Positions 11,497 through 21,500 of a DNA stretch of 25,839 bases are shown here, piece after piece. Within the stretch, counting starts at the first letter, position 1; each line of letters opens with the position of its first letter. The notes beneath the pieces were generated by a model. It was not told the origin of the DNA and did no database searches. It saw only the letters and a list, made by a program, of their open reading frames with translations. The DNA is from Saccoglossus kowalevskii (lineage: Eukaryota > Hemichordata > Enteropneusta > Harrimaniidae). The stretch lies in assembly GCF_000003605.2 (NCBI RefSeq), contig NW_003156516.1, forward strand, positions 1 to 25,839, written 5' to 3'. The translations under genes were made by a program, and so were the position numbers.

Positions 11497-11939
11497 TGTC
11501 GCGCGGAGATCGAAAATTCCCATTTATTGTGCAATTATTGATCGATGGTTATACAAATGTTTTTATGTTCTAGTTCGTGTTTATAGTTACTTATACATGT
11601 TTCTCTGATTACGATCCGGCCTTTAGTCGCTGAGTTATAAGCATTACAAGTTTAGAAACAAACACAATCTTACCAGATTGACCATTTTAAAAGTCGGACC
11701 CATTGCGAACGTAGGAGAAGTAATCTCAACGATCACGCGCTATACACGCAAAAAACACGCGTCCGACCGAAAGCACGTTTCACTTGTGAGTCTTGTTAGT
11801 TTTGTCTTGTACACAACGTTCATCCAGTTTCTAAATAAACGGAGTAGTCCTTCATTTTGACTGACTTCGCATACTGAGATTGTCTTGCTGTGTGTTAATA
11901 AGGGAAAGGACCTGTGCTGGACTTTATCCGTCCACAACA
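11497..11939 (+). repeat. LTR1 (443 bp), 5' LTR of copy 1
   Basis: It begins TGTCGCGCGG and ends CCGTCCACAACA, giving the usual TG...CA ends with a 3-bp inverted TGT/ACA. Boundaries come from alignment with LTR2 and LTR3 and from the minisatellite junction. Against LTR3 it differs by one substitution (TACAAATG versus TACACATG) and one A in a short A-run. A TATAA at 11636-11640 and an AATAAA at 11834-11839, followed by a GT-rich TGCTGTGTGTT, are candidate promoter and polyadenylation elements. Confidence 0.93.
11834..11839 (+). terminator. LTR1 polyadenylation signal AATAAA
   Basis: A canonical AATAAA lies about 100 bp before the LTR end, with a GT-rich stretch about 50 bp downstream. Equivalent signals are in LTR2 (18364-18369) and LTR3 (24908-24913). 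In a working element it would act in the 3' LTR. Confidence 0.6.
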
Positions 11940-11941
11940 TA

Positions 11942-11959
11942 TGGTGCCGAGACCAGGAT
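11942..11959 (+). other. Primer binding site, copy 1
   Basis: TGGTGCCGAGACCAGGAT begins two bases after the LTR's terminal CA. TGG pairs with the tRNA CCA end, and the next bases fit a discriminator plus a 7-bp acceptor strand and T-stem. The first nine bases match, from memory, the animal tRNA-Phe 3' end, with differences further in. The primer tRNA is therefore probably Phe-like but unproven. The same site occurs at 18472 and 25016. Confidence 0.7.
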
Positions 11960-12010
11960 TATTGACACTTTTGTTCTTCGTTGTCCGGATACAACAATCT
12001 AGCTACAGCC

Positions 12011-15000
12011 ATGACAAAGCTCAACCAACTAAGGAAGAAGCGGGACAAAGCTAGAAGGGTGCTTGTTAATGCACTAGAACCTGAAGAGGACTCAATTCGC
12101 ACCTTCAATAGCCAACAAGACAAACCGTCAGCCTACGAACAAATAGCAAGTCGACTGTCGCGCCTACATCGACTAGAAGAAGACTCTATCGCCGCGCATC
12201 GTGAATTGTACGACCACTTAGAAGTAGATGATCCAGAATTCGACGAGGTTATAAAGGATAACCAGGAACTGTCCAACAGATGTGCTCGGGTCGATTCGTT
12301 CGTGGAGAAACATCGAGTTGTTTACAATCAATCGCAACAAAGTCAAATCAACGCCAGCGCGCGTAACCAGTCTCATAATTCTGCGGACCAACATGTTCAA
12401 TTCCCACCATCACTGACATACAGATCGTCTATGCAACTACCTAAATTGGAAATCCCTAAATTCAGCGGAGACGCACTCGAGTGGAACCAGTTTCACGACA
12501 ATTTCTCATCTGCGATCGACAGTGATGACCGATTATCCGAAGTTCAGAAACTCACCTATTTGAAGAGTTTCCTCACAGACGAGGCCAAACGGACAATAGA
12601 TGGCTTACAAACTACACAAGCCAACTATAAAATCGCCTTCGATTTATTGAAAGAGCGCTACGGACAACCCAAGATGATTATCGACGCTCACATGCGGTCA
12701 CTTTGGGCGCTACCGGCACCGAACAACGATCCCACGAGTCTGCGACGCTTCCACGATGAGGTCGAGACTACTATACGCGGTCTACGAGTTCTACACATGA
12801 ACGAGAGCAGTTACGGAGCTCTTTTGATCCCCATGTTGTTGGATAAATTGCCAATTACCTTCCAACAACAACTCGCACGCAATCACGGGGATGACGATTG
12901 GACACTCACCGAACTGACCGCTGCTATGCGAGCAGAAATACGAGCTCTCTCTGTCGGCAATAAATTCTCTACACTTTCCTGTGACGATGAAACTGATACA
13001 AAGTCTACAGTTGCCGCCTTCTACACAAATACACACGCGAAGAAACCCCACAAACCGAGAAAACCCGCCTACAAGCCGCCCGCTGAACGTAAATGCGTCT
13101 ACTGCCAAGAAATGCACAACCCGACTTCATGCGTCAAAGTGGCCACCCCAGAACTAAGATTGCAGTATGTCAAAACCAATCAGCTGTGCTTTAACTGTTT
13201 GGGATCTCATAAAGCCAACTCCTGTAAGTCAAAGTATAGTTGCAAAATATGTAAGAAGCGACACCATACTTCGCTACATCGTCATAACAAACAATCGAAC
13301 GACAATAGCTCAAACAATTCAGGCTCTGAAACTCCCCCTGTGAGTGTGAATTTTACCCACGCTTCGCAGAAATTGGCGAACCGAAGCGATCGGTACTCAG
13401 GCGATCGTAATATTACACCGAGTAATCCCCCAAACCGTGTGTTGTTAAAAACAGCTACTATTCCAGTCTCTTACCGTGGTAAAATGGTCTACGCTACAGC
13501 TCTGTTTGATGAAGGAGCCGATCGTAGTTTTGTGACTCACAATCTCGCCCAAAGGCTTAACGCCAACGTACATTTCACTGAACAACTCAGATTGAAGTCG
13601 TTCAACAACCCGGATGCCGAATGCAAATCCGTGCCATGTACTACGTTACAACTACATACTAGAGACGGACAGAAAAAGCCCATCGATGTTCTATACGTTA
13701 AGGAAATTTCCGATAAGCTCACTAATGTTGTGACAACCAATATTACCAACATGCCCCATTTGCGAGGATTAAATCTAGCCCAAAAACCGATGCCCAGCGA
13801 GTCTACTATAAGAATAGACATTCTGATTGGAGCCGACAAGTACTGGGACTATGTCCGTAATCATGTTATTAGAGGCCCGGGACCCACCGCCGTCGATTCC
13901 GTATTCGGATATTTACTTTCGGGGCCTGTCGACCGAAACCACGTAACACGCGCCGCGGCGTTCACTGGTCAAACACACGTACGAAATACGCGCTCCAATA
14001 GTGTAACCGCTTTCCATTTCACCGCCGAAATACAAGCACTACGAACTAGTCAGGTGTTAGACAAGAACATTGCATCATTTTGGGACTTAGAATCTATAGG
14101 GATCCGTGAACAAATCAATCAAGATCCAGTAACAGTTGGTCACACAGAACAGTACAAGCAGTATAGTCAAAACTGCTTGGACGTAGTCAATGGTCGATTT
14201 AGCGCCAAATTGCCATGGAAACCAAATCACGATCCCCTGCCAACTAACTACTACGCAACTGAACAGCGCACGCGAAACATGGTACGAAAATTACCACGTG
14301 ACATTATTCAGGCGTATGATAAGGTGATTACCGATCAGCTGGATAAAGGTTACATAGAGAAAGTTGTACCGGACAATAACAATACAGGTCACTATCTACC
14401 GCATAGGGCAATAAAACGAGAAAGTTCTGCCTCCACCCCAATTCGTGTCGTCTATGATTGCAGTGCTAAATCTGGGGCCGGTCAACCGAGTTTGAATGAT
14501 TGTTTAGAGATAGGCCCTCACTTGTTGAACGACCTCACTGGTATCCTACTGCGCTTCAGAGCGAATCCGGTTGCCATAACAAGTGACATTGAAAAGGCCT
14601 TTCTACAAATTGGATTAAGTACAGAAGACCGCCAATACACTAAGTTCTTATGGCTATCGGACATCAAAGACGTCAACAGCGACTTTTCTACTTATCAATT
14701 TTGTTCTGTTTTATTTGGTGCAAGTCCAAGCCCGTTCATATTAAACGCGGCCATCAAAACACTCATCGACAATAACACTGACGTACCAGCCGCGAATGAT
14801 CTTCAACAGAACATTTACGTAGACGATGTCGTAACCGGGAGCACAAACACGAGTGAAGCCATCCAATACTATCACGATGCGACACAGTTATTGGCTACAC
14901 GCGGGTTCAACTTAAGAAGTTGGAGTTCTAATGACGCTGCTATACGCGAACTCGCCGCCCATGATGGACGGGGGAAATCCGATAACCCCGTGACAGTTCT

Positions 15001-17815
15001 CGGTATGAAATGGGACACAAATCGCGACATACTACAATGTAAACAAATCGAGTTGCCTAGTAACGACCCACTGATTACCAAACGTGACATTGTTAGTTAC
15101 ACCGCTAGTTTGTATGACCCATTGGGTTTGTTGACGCCCGCGCATATCGCCGCTAAACGATTAATACAAACGTTATGGAAACAGAATCAACACTGGGACA
15201 CTCCTATCTCTGATAAGTTACGCAACGATTGGGAAGTAATCGCCGAAAACCTCCACTCCGCCTCCAAGATAAACGTGAGAAGACGCTATTTCAATGAAAC
15301 GGACACTACTGTCAACAACGAAGTTGAAATACATGCGTTCGCGGATGCGTCTGACAAAGCATACGGTGGAGTTGTATACGTAAAATCAGGAAATGGAACT
15401 TCGCTCGCCATGTCTAAGACACGCGTAACTCCAGTAAATAACCAGACATTGACCTTACCAAGGTTAGAATTGATGGGAGCCGTAATTGCTACGCGGTTGA
15501 GCAAATTTGTATCTACAGCACTGTCTACAAAGTATAATGTTGCAAAACAGTTTCTCTGGTCGGACTCACAGATCGTTTTGCACTGGTTAAATGCACGCGG
15601 AAAACAGGACACTTTCACTGCAAATCGCGTAAGTGAAATCGTCAGTTTACCACAAGAGTTTAAGTACGTGCCGACCAAATGCAATCCAGCAGACCTGCTT
15701 ACTCGCGGTATCACCTCCAAGGAATTACGCGATTCTGAATTGTGGTGGAAAGGTCCTCCGTGGCTGGGAAATCGTGATTCTTGGCCAACATGCGAGTTGT
15801 TTGACAAGCCAAACATATCTGTCAATCACGTAGCATTGACACCAACTGGGGACATCGATTTCGCGCCGCTAGTTCATCAGGATATCCCCGCTACCTATGT
15901 CAACAAAGAATCAATGACGTCATCATTAGATAGAAGCCCCGCAGTGACGTCACAGACCCGGGAAAGCCTTACCCGTGAGAATACTCCGTCGGTACCAGTC
16001 GGCAGTCACAATGCATCGCGCACCGTAAACACTAAGGAAGTACCTGTTGGATTACAATATGTGATCAATCTGGATGATTACAATAACAATTACAACAAAC
16101 TTTTGCGAATTACTGCTTATGTGTTGAGATTCGTACAACTACTGAAATCGAAAGAGAAATGCACCCAAGATAAACCCAGTGCCACGGAATTAAATAATGC
16201 AGAAATACACTGGATTACTGACATTCAACATGAACACTTTGCTGATATATTCGTGTCTACCAAAAATGACAATAAGAAATACGGCCATCTTAGAAGCCAA
16301 CTAAAGCTATTTATTGCCGAGGATAAATTACTACGCCTAGGCGGTCGTCTTCAATACGCAGATCTACCTTATGATACCAAACACCCGATATTGTTACCAC
16401 GTGATCATCAGTTAACCCGACTTATCGTACGAGCTACACATGATCGTATCATGCACCGCGGACCCCAGTCTACGGTTAACGCCTTGCGAGATCGCTATTG
16501 GATAAATTCTATACGCCGCGTTGTGAATCACGTGCTCCACAAGTGTGTGGTCTGCCGGAAAGTCAGCGGACCAGCTTACGCAAAACCGATATCTACTCCG
16601 CTCCCAGAATGTCGGGTAACCGCGACACCTCCATTTCGAATCAGCGGTATTGATTATACTGGCGCCTTATACGTGAGAAGCGCACCCAACAAAACAGTAA
16701 CTAAAGCGTATGTTTGTCTGTTTACATGCGCGACTACAAGGGCAGTTCACCTTGAACTCGTACCGGACATGTCTACCCGATCTTTCCTGCTAGCTTTTCG
16801 CCGATTCGCTGCCCGCCGCTCAACTCCATCAATGTTAATATCGGACAATGCTACTACATTTATTTCCGCAGCTCACGAACTGAGACGACTAATGAACGAC
16901 CCCGAAGTTCAAGCATTGTTAGCGCATCACCGTACAATGTGGAAGTTTATCCCGAAACGCGCGCCATGGGTAGGCGGCTTCTACGAGCGTATGATTGGAA
17001 TAACCAAATCAACTTTAAAGAAAGTACTGGGAAAAGCATGCGTGACGTTTGACGAACTGCAAACTATATTAACAGAGGTAGAATCTGTCATAAATGACCG
17101 CCCGTTGACGCACATCGCTAGCCACGCAGACGACTTGGTACCACTTACCCCATCTCACCTTATGATCGGGAGAAATGTATACAGTCTACCGTATGACGCG
17201 TCAAACCACCTGAGTGATCCTATCGCTCTAACTCATCATAATGTAAATCTTCGCTTTGAACATTTGGCAAAACTACAACGCCAATTTGGGAAAAGGTGGT
17301 CAGCCGAGTATCTCACCGCGCTCCGAGAACGCCACACTCACACCGCCGGAGGTGTGAAAAACAACACTATAAAAGTGGGCGACATTGTACTCGTTCATAG
17401 CGACGTGGAGAAACGAGTGAATTGGCACATGGCAAAAGTTACCCGCTTACTACCCGGCAAAGATGGACTTGTACGTGTCGTCGAAATCAAGACCAAACTT
17501 GGAAAAACAAATCGTCCCGTTAATAAGTTGTATTTATTGGAGACGAGTCAAGTCGAAGAACAACGGACTAGCGCCATACAGTCGCCACCAACCGTCCCGG
17601 ATGTCGACAACGAACAGCTGACTGAGGGAAATCCAACTATGACGTCACCAGTTACCGGGAAACCCCCGAATGAGAACGGTGTCCCAGAAGACGCAACTGA
17701 GGACAGAGTAGACCAAATGTCCCCCACCAAGAATTCAAACACAACGCAGTCATCGCGACCACGGAGAGAAGCATTTGAAGTCGCCAACCTGCGTCTGATG
17801 TACAATAATAAATAA
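12011..17815 (+). CDS. gag-pol: BEL/Pao gag-pol polyprotein, copy 1 (1934 aa, intact)
   Basis: A single ORF encodes every retrotransposition function. The frame is open from 11966, but the first ATG is at 12011 (GCC before ATG, G at -3), so I start there. Domains, numbered from that Met: basic/helical N-terminus; DUF1759 gag (about 141-300, LPKLEIPKFSGD); three zinc knuckles CX2CX3HX4C/H (362-374, 393-405, 411-423); DUF1758 aspartic protease with D500-E-G in place of D-S/T-G; RT with catalytic D859 and YVDD (936-939); Pao-type Peptidase_A17 segment (about 1022-1065); RNase H D1112, E1153, D1185, D1228; integrase HX4HX29CX2C (H1477, H1482, C1512, C1515) and D1548, D1612, E1659; DUF5641 (about 1763-1843); Pro/Thr/Asn-rich tail. 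No stop or frameshift separates gag from pol. It looks autonomous; activity is inference. Confidence 0.95.
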   Translation: MTKLNQLRKKRDKARRVLVNALEPEEDSIRTFNSQQDKPSAYEQIASRLSRLHRLEEDSIAAHRELYDHLEVDDPEFDEVIKDNQELSNRCARVDSFVEKHRVVYNQSQQSQINASARNQSHNSADQHVQFPPSLTYRSSMQLPKLEIPKFSGDALEWNQFHDNFSSAIDSDDRLSEVQKLTYLKSFLTDEAKRTIDGLQTTQANYKIAFDLLKERYGQPKMIIDAHMRSLWALPAPNNDPTSLRRFHDEVETTIRGLRVLHMNESSYGALLIPMLLDKLPITFQQQLARNHGDDDWTLTELTAAMRAEIRALSVGNKFSTLSCDDETDTKSTVAAFYTNTHAKKPHKPRKPAYKPPAERKCVYCQEMHNPTSCVKVATPELRLQYVKTNQLCFNCLGSHKANSCKSKYSCKICKKRHHTSLHRHNKQSNDNSSNNSGSETPPVSVNFTHASQKLANRSDRYSGDRNITPSNPPNRVLLKTATIPVSYRGKMVYATALFDEGADRSFVTHNLAQRLNANVHFTEQLRLKSFNNPDAECKSVPCTTLQLHTRDGQKKPIDVLYVKEISDKLTNVVTTNITNMPHLRGLNLAQKPMPSESTIRIDILIGADKYWDYVRNHVIRGPGPTAVDSVFGYLLSGPVDRNHVTRAAAFTGQTHVRNTRSNSVTAFHFTAEIQALRTSQVLDKNIASFWDLESIGIREQINQDPVTVGHTEQYKQYSQNCLDVVNGRFSAKLPWKPNHDPLPTNYYATEQRTRNMVRKLPRDIIQAYDKVITDQLDKGYIEKVVPDNNNTGHYLPHRAIKRESSASTPIRVVYDCSAKSGAGQPSLNDCLEIGPHLLNDLTGILLRFRANPVAITSDIEKAFLQIGLSTEDRQYTKFLWLSDIKDVNSDFSTYQFCSVLFGASPSPFILNAAIKTLIDNNTDVPAANDLQQNIYVDDVVTGSTNTSEAIQYYHDATQLLATRGFNLRSWSSNDAAIRELAAHDGRGKSDNPVTVLGMKWDTNRDILQCKQIELPSNDPLITKRDIVSYTASLYDPLGLLTPAHIAAKRLIQTLWKQNQHWDTPISDKLRNDWEVIAENLHSASKINVRRRYFNETDTTVNNEVEIHAFADASDKAYGGVVYVKSGNGTSLAMSKTRVTPVNNQTLTLPRLELMGAVIATRLSKFVSTALSTKYNVAKQFLWSDSQIVLHWLNARGKQDTFTANRVSEIVSLPQEFKYVPTKCNPADLLTRGITSKELRDSELWWKGPPWLGNRDSWPTCELFDKPNISVNHVALTPTGDIDFAPLVHQDIPATYVNKESMTSSLDRSPAVTSQTRESLTRENTPSVPVGSHNASRTVNTKEVPVGLQYVINLDDYNNNYNKLLRITAYVLRFVQLLKSKEKCTQDKPSATELNNAEIHWITDIQHEHFADIFVSTKNDNKKYGHLRSQLKLFIAEDKLLRLGGRLQYADLPYDTKHPILLPRDHQLTRLIVRATHDRIMHRGPQSTVNALRDRYWINSIRRVVNHVLHKCVVCRKVSGPAYAKPISTPLPECRVTATPPFRISGIDYTGALYVRSAPNKTVTKAYVCLFTCATTRAVHLELVPDMSTRSFLLAFRRFAARRSTPSMLISDNATTFISAAHELRRLMNDPEVQALLAHHRTMWKFIPKRAPWVGGFYERMIGITKSTLKKVLGKACVTFDELQTILTEVESVINDRPLTHIASHADDLVPLTPSHLMIGRNVYSLPYDASNHLSDPIALTHHNVNLRFEHLAKLQRQFGKRWSAEYLTALRERHTHTAGGVKNNTIKVGDIVLVHSDVEKRVNWHMAKVTRLLPGKDGLVRVVEIKTKLGKTNRPVNKLYLLETSQVEEQRTSAIQSPPTVPDVDNEQLTEGNPTMTSPVTGKPPNENGVPEDATEDRVDQMSPTKNSNTTQSSRPRREAFEVANLRLMYNNK

Positions 17816-18041
17816 ACTGACATTTATTCATTTCTCAATTACAAATATGAGTATATTGATCTCAGTTTGATGTTATTATGTTTGAAACTTCCCATACTAT
17901 GAGCTATAGTATTACGTTAATGTTCATTTCATTGACAGGGTATTTGTTAATTCTGAACAATTGATTCATGTTTATGTTACAGACTTTACTTTTACTGTGA
18001 AATCGTCAATAATTGAGGCCATTTTGTCGGCCCCCGGAATA
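17816..18041 (+). other. 3' untranslated stretch and plus-strand priming region, copy 1
   Basis: No ORF lies here, so there is no env. The bases just before LTR2 read GTCGGCCCCCGGAATA. The polypurine tract that should prime plus-strand synthesis is not conventional: only GGAATA is purine-rich and it is preceded by C5. The same bases precede LTR3 (24556-24571). Either the primer is very short or a non-standard sequence is used. Confidence 0.6.
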
Positions 18042-18469
18042 TGTCGCGCGGAGATCGAAAATTCCCATTTATTGTGCAATTATTGATCGATGGTTATACA
18101 AATGTTTTTATGTTCTAGTTCGTGTTTATAGTTACTTATACATGTTTCTCTGATTACGATCCGGCCTTTAGTCGCTGAGTTATAAGCATTACAAGTTTAG
18201 AAACAAACACAATCTTACCAGATTGACCATTTTAAAAGTCGGACCCATTGCGAACGTAGGAGAAGTAATCTCAACGATCACGCGCTATACACGCAAAAAC
18301 ACGCGTCCGACCAAAAAGCACGTTTCACTTGTGAGTCTTGTTAGTTTTGTCATCCAGTTTCTAAATAAACGGAGTAGTCCTTCATTTTGACTGACTTCGC
18401 ATACTGAGATTGTCTTGCTGTGTGTTAATAAGGGAAAGGACCTGTGCTGGACTTTATCCGTCCACAACA
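18042..18469 (+). repeat. LTR2 (428 bp), shared by copies 1 and 2
   Basis: Same ends as LTR1 (TGTCGC...ACAACA). Relative to LTR1 and LTR3 it lacks 15 bp (TTGTACACAACGTTC, between TTTTGTC and ATCCAG) just upstream of the AATAAA signal (18364-18369). It also reads CCGACCAAAAAGCACG where the others read CCGACCGAAAGCACG. It is otherwise nearly identical to both. Confidence 0.93.
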
Positions 18470-18471
18470 TA

Positions 18472-18489
18472 TGGTGCCGAGACCAGGAT
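18472..18489 (+). other. Primer binding site, copy 2
   Basis: Identical to the site of copy 1 and equally placed two bases after the LTR CA end. Confidence 0.7.
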
Positions 18490-18540
18490 TATTGACACTT
18501 TTGTTCTTCGTTGTCCGGATACAACAATCTAGCTACAGCC

Positions 18541-21500
18541 ATGACAAAGCTCAACCAACTAAGGAAGAAGCGGGACAAAGCTAGAAGGGTGCTTGTTAAT
18601 GCACTAGAACCTGAAGAGGACTCAATTCGCACCTTCAATAGCCAACAAGACAAACCGTCAGCCTACGAACAAATAGCAAGTCGACTGTCGCGCCTACATC
18701 GACTAGAAGAAGACTCTATCGCCGCGCATCGTGAATTGTACGACCACTTAGAAGTAGATGATCCAGAATTCGACGAGGTTATAAAGGATAACCAGGAACT
18801 GTCCAACAGATGTGCTCGGGTCGATTCGTTCGTCGAGAAACATCGAGTTGTTTACAATCAATCGCAACAAAGTCAAATCAACGCCAGCGCGCGTAACCAG
18901 TCTCATAATTCTGCGGACCAACATGTTCAATTCCCACCATCACTGACATACAGATCGTCTATGCAACTACCTAAATTGGAAATCCCTAAATTCAGCGGAG
19001 ACGCACTCGAGTGGAACCAGTTTCACGACAATTTCTCATCTGCGATCGACAGTGATGACCGATTATCCGAAGTTCAGAAACTCACCTATTTGAAGAGTTT
19101 CCTCACAGACGAGGCCAAACGGACAATAGATGGCTTACAAACTACACAAGCCAACTATAAAATCGCCTTCAATTTATTGAAAGAGCGCTACGGACAACCC
19201 AAGATGATTATCGACGCTCACATGCGGTCACTTTGGGCGCTACCGGCACCGAACAACGATCCCACGAGTCTGCGACGCTTCCACGATGAGGTCGAGACTA
19301 CTATACGCGGTCTACGAGTTCTACACATGAACGAGAGCAGTTACGGAGCTCTTTTGATCCCCATGTTGTTGGATAAATTGCCAATTACCTTCCAACAACA
19401 ACTCGCACGCAATCACGGGGATGACGATTGGACACTCACCGAACTGACCGCTGCTATGCGAGCAGAAATACGAGCTCTCTCTGTCGGCAATAAATTCTCT
19501 ACACTTTCCTGTGACGATGAAACTGATACAAAGTCTACAGTTGCCGCCTTCTACACAAATACACACGCGAAGAAACCCCACAAACCGAGAAAACCCGCCT
19601 ACAAGCCGCCCGCTGAACGTAAATGCGTCTACTGCCAAGAAATGCACAACCCGACTTCATGCGTCAAAGTGGCCACCCCAGAACTAAGATTGCAGTATGT
19701 CAAAACCAATCAGCTGTGCTTTAACTGTTTGGGATCTCATAAAGCCAACTCCTGTAAGTCAAAGTATAGTTGCAAAATATGTAAGAAGCGACACCATACT
19801 TCGCTACATCGTCATAACAAACAATCGAACGACAATAGCTCAAACAATTCAGGCTCTGAAACTCCCCCTGTGAGTGTGAATTTTACCCACGCTTCACAGA
19901 AATTGGCGAACCGAAGCGATCGGTACTCAGGCGATCGTAATATTACACCGAGTAATCCCCCAAACCGTGTGTTGTTAAAAACAGCTACTATTCCAGTCTC
20001 TTACCGTGGTAAAATGGTCTACGCTACAGCTCTGTTTGATGAAGGAGCCGATCGTAGTTTTGTGACTCACAATCTCGCCCAAAGGCTTAACGCCAACGTA
20101 CATTTCACTGAACAACTCAGATTGAAGTCGTTCAACAACCCGGACGCCGAATGCAAATCCGTGCCATGTACTACGTTACAACTACATACTAGAGACGGAC
20201 AGAAAAAGCCCATCGATGTTCTATACGTTAAGGAAATTTCCGATAAGCTCACTAATGTTGTGACAACCAATATTACCAACATGCCCCATTTGCGAGGATT
20301 AAATCTAGCCCAAAAACCGATGCCCAGCGAGTCTACTATAAGAATAGACATTCTGATTGGAGCCGACAAGTACTGGGACTATGTCCGTAATCATGTTATT
20401 AGAGGCCCGGGACCCACCGCCGTCGATTCCGTATTCGGATATTTACTTTCGGGGCCTGTCGACCGAAACCACGTAACACGCGCCGCGGCGTTCACTGGTC
20501 AAACACACGTACGAAATACGCGCTCCAATAGTGTAACCGCTTTCCATTTCACCGCCGAAATACAAGCACTACGAACTAGTCAGGTGTTAGACAAGAACAT
20601 TGCATCATTTTGGGACTTAGAATCTATAGGGATCCGTGAACAAATCAATCAAGATCCAGTAACAGTTGGTCACACAGAACAGTACAAGCAGTATAGTCAA
20701 AACTGCTTGGACGTAGTCAATGGTCGATTTAGCGCCAAGTTGCCATGGAAACCAAATCACGATCCCCTGCCAACTAACTACTACGCAACTGAACAGCGCA
20801 CGCGAAACATGGTACGAAAATTACCACGTGACATTATTCAGGCGTATGATAAGGTGATTACCGATCAGCTGGATAAAGGTTACATAGAGAAAGTTGTACC
20901 GGACAATAACAATACAGGTCACTATCTACCGCATAGGGCAATAAAACGAGAAAGTTCTGCCTCCACCCCAATTCGTGTCGTCTATGATTGCAGTGCTAAA
21001 TCTGGGGCCGGTCAACCGAGTTTGAATGATTGTTTAGAGATAGGCCCTCACTTGTTGAACGACCTCACTGGTATCCTACTGCGCTTCAGAGCGAATCCGG
21101 TTGCCATAACAAGTGACATTGAAAAGGCCTTTCTACAAATTGGATTAAGTACAGAAGACCGCCAATACACTAAGTTCTTATGGCTATCGGACATCAAAGA
21201 CGTCAACAGCGACTTTTCTACTTATCAATTTTGTTCTGTTTTATTTGGTGCAAGTCCAAGCCCGTTCATATTAAACGCGGCCATCAAAACACTCATCGAC
21301 AATAACACTGACGTACCAGCCGCGAATGATCTTCAACAGAACATTTACGTAGACGATGTCGTAACCGGGAGCACAAACACGAGTAAAGCCATCCAATATT
21401 ATCACGATGCCACACAGTTATTGGCTACACGCGGGTTCAACTTAAGAAGTTGGAGTTCTAATGACGCTGCTATACGCGAACTCGCCGCCCATGATGGACG

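Larger units (their letters stand above)
11497..18469 (+). mobile_element. BEL/Pao LTR retrotransposon, copy 1 (complete, LTR1 to LTR2)
   Basis: A complete element of about 7.0 kb: 5' LTR (11497-11939), primer binding site (11942), one gag-pol ORF, 3' untranslated stretch and 3' LTR (18042-18469). The order protease, RT, RNase H, integrase, together with DUF1759, DUF1758, Peptidase_A17 and DUF5641 signatures, places it in BEL/Pao. Its left end follows minisatellite sequence ending CATAA directly. Its 3' LTR also serves as the 5' LTR of copy 2. No env-like ORF is present between pol and LTR2. Confidence 0.93.

Noticed and set aside
11678-11860. 60-codon open frame inside LTR1
   Set aside because: It lies wholly in LTR regulatory sequence and is disrupted by the indels in LTR2, so it is not a conserved coding region.
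11981-12010. TTG at 11981 (and 18511) as start of the polyprotein
   Set aside because: Animal genes normally start at ATG. The first in-frame ATG (12011, 18541) has a good context, so the ten upstream residues are probably untranslated.
15286-15825. 179-codon antisense open frame in pol (also 21816-22355)
   Set aside because: It lies opposite the RNase H/linker coding sequence, has no recognisable motif, and its duplication simply follows the duplication of pol.
17816-18041. An env or third ORF between pol and the 3' LTR
   Set aside because: Only about 226 bp are available, and there is no open frame with signal or membrane segments.
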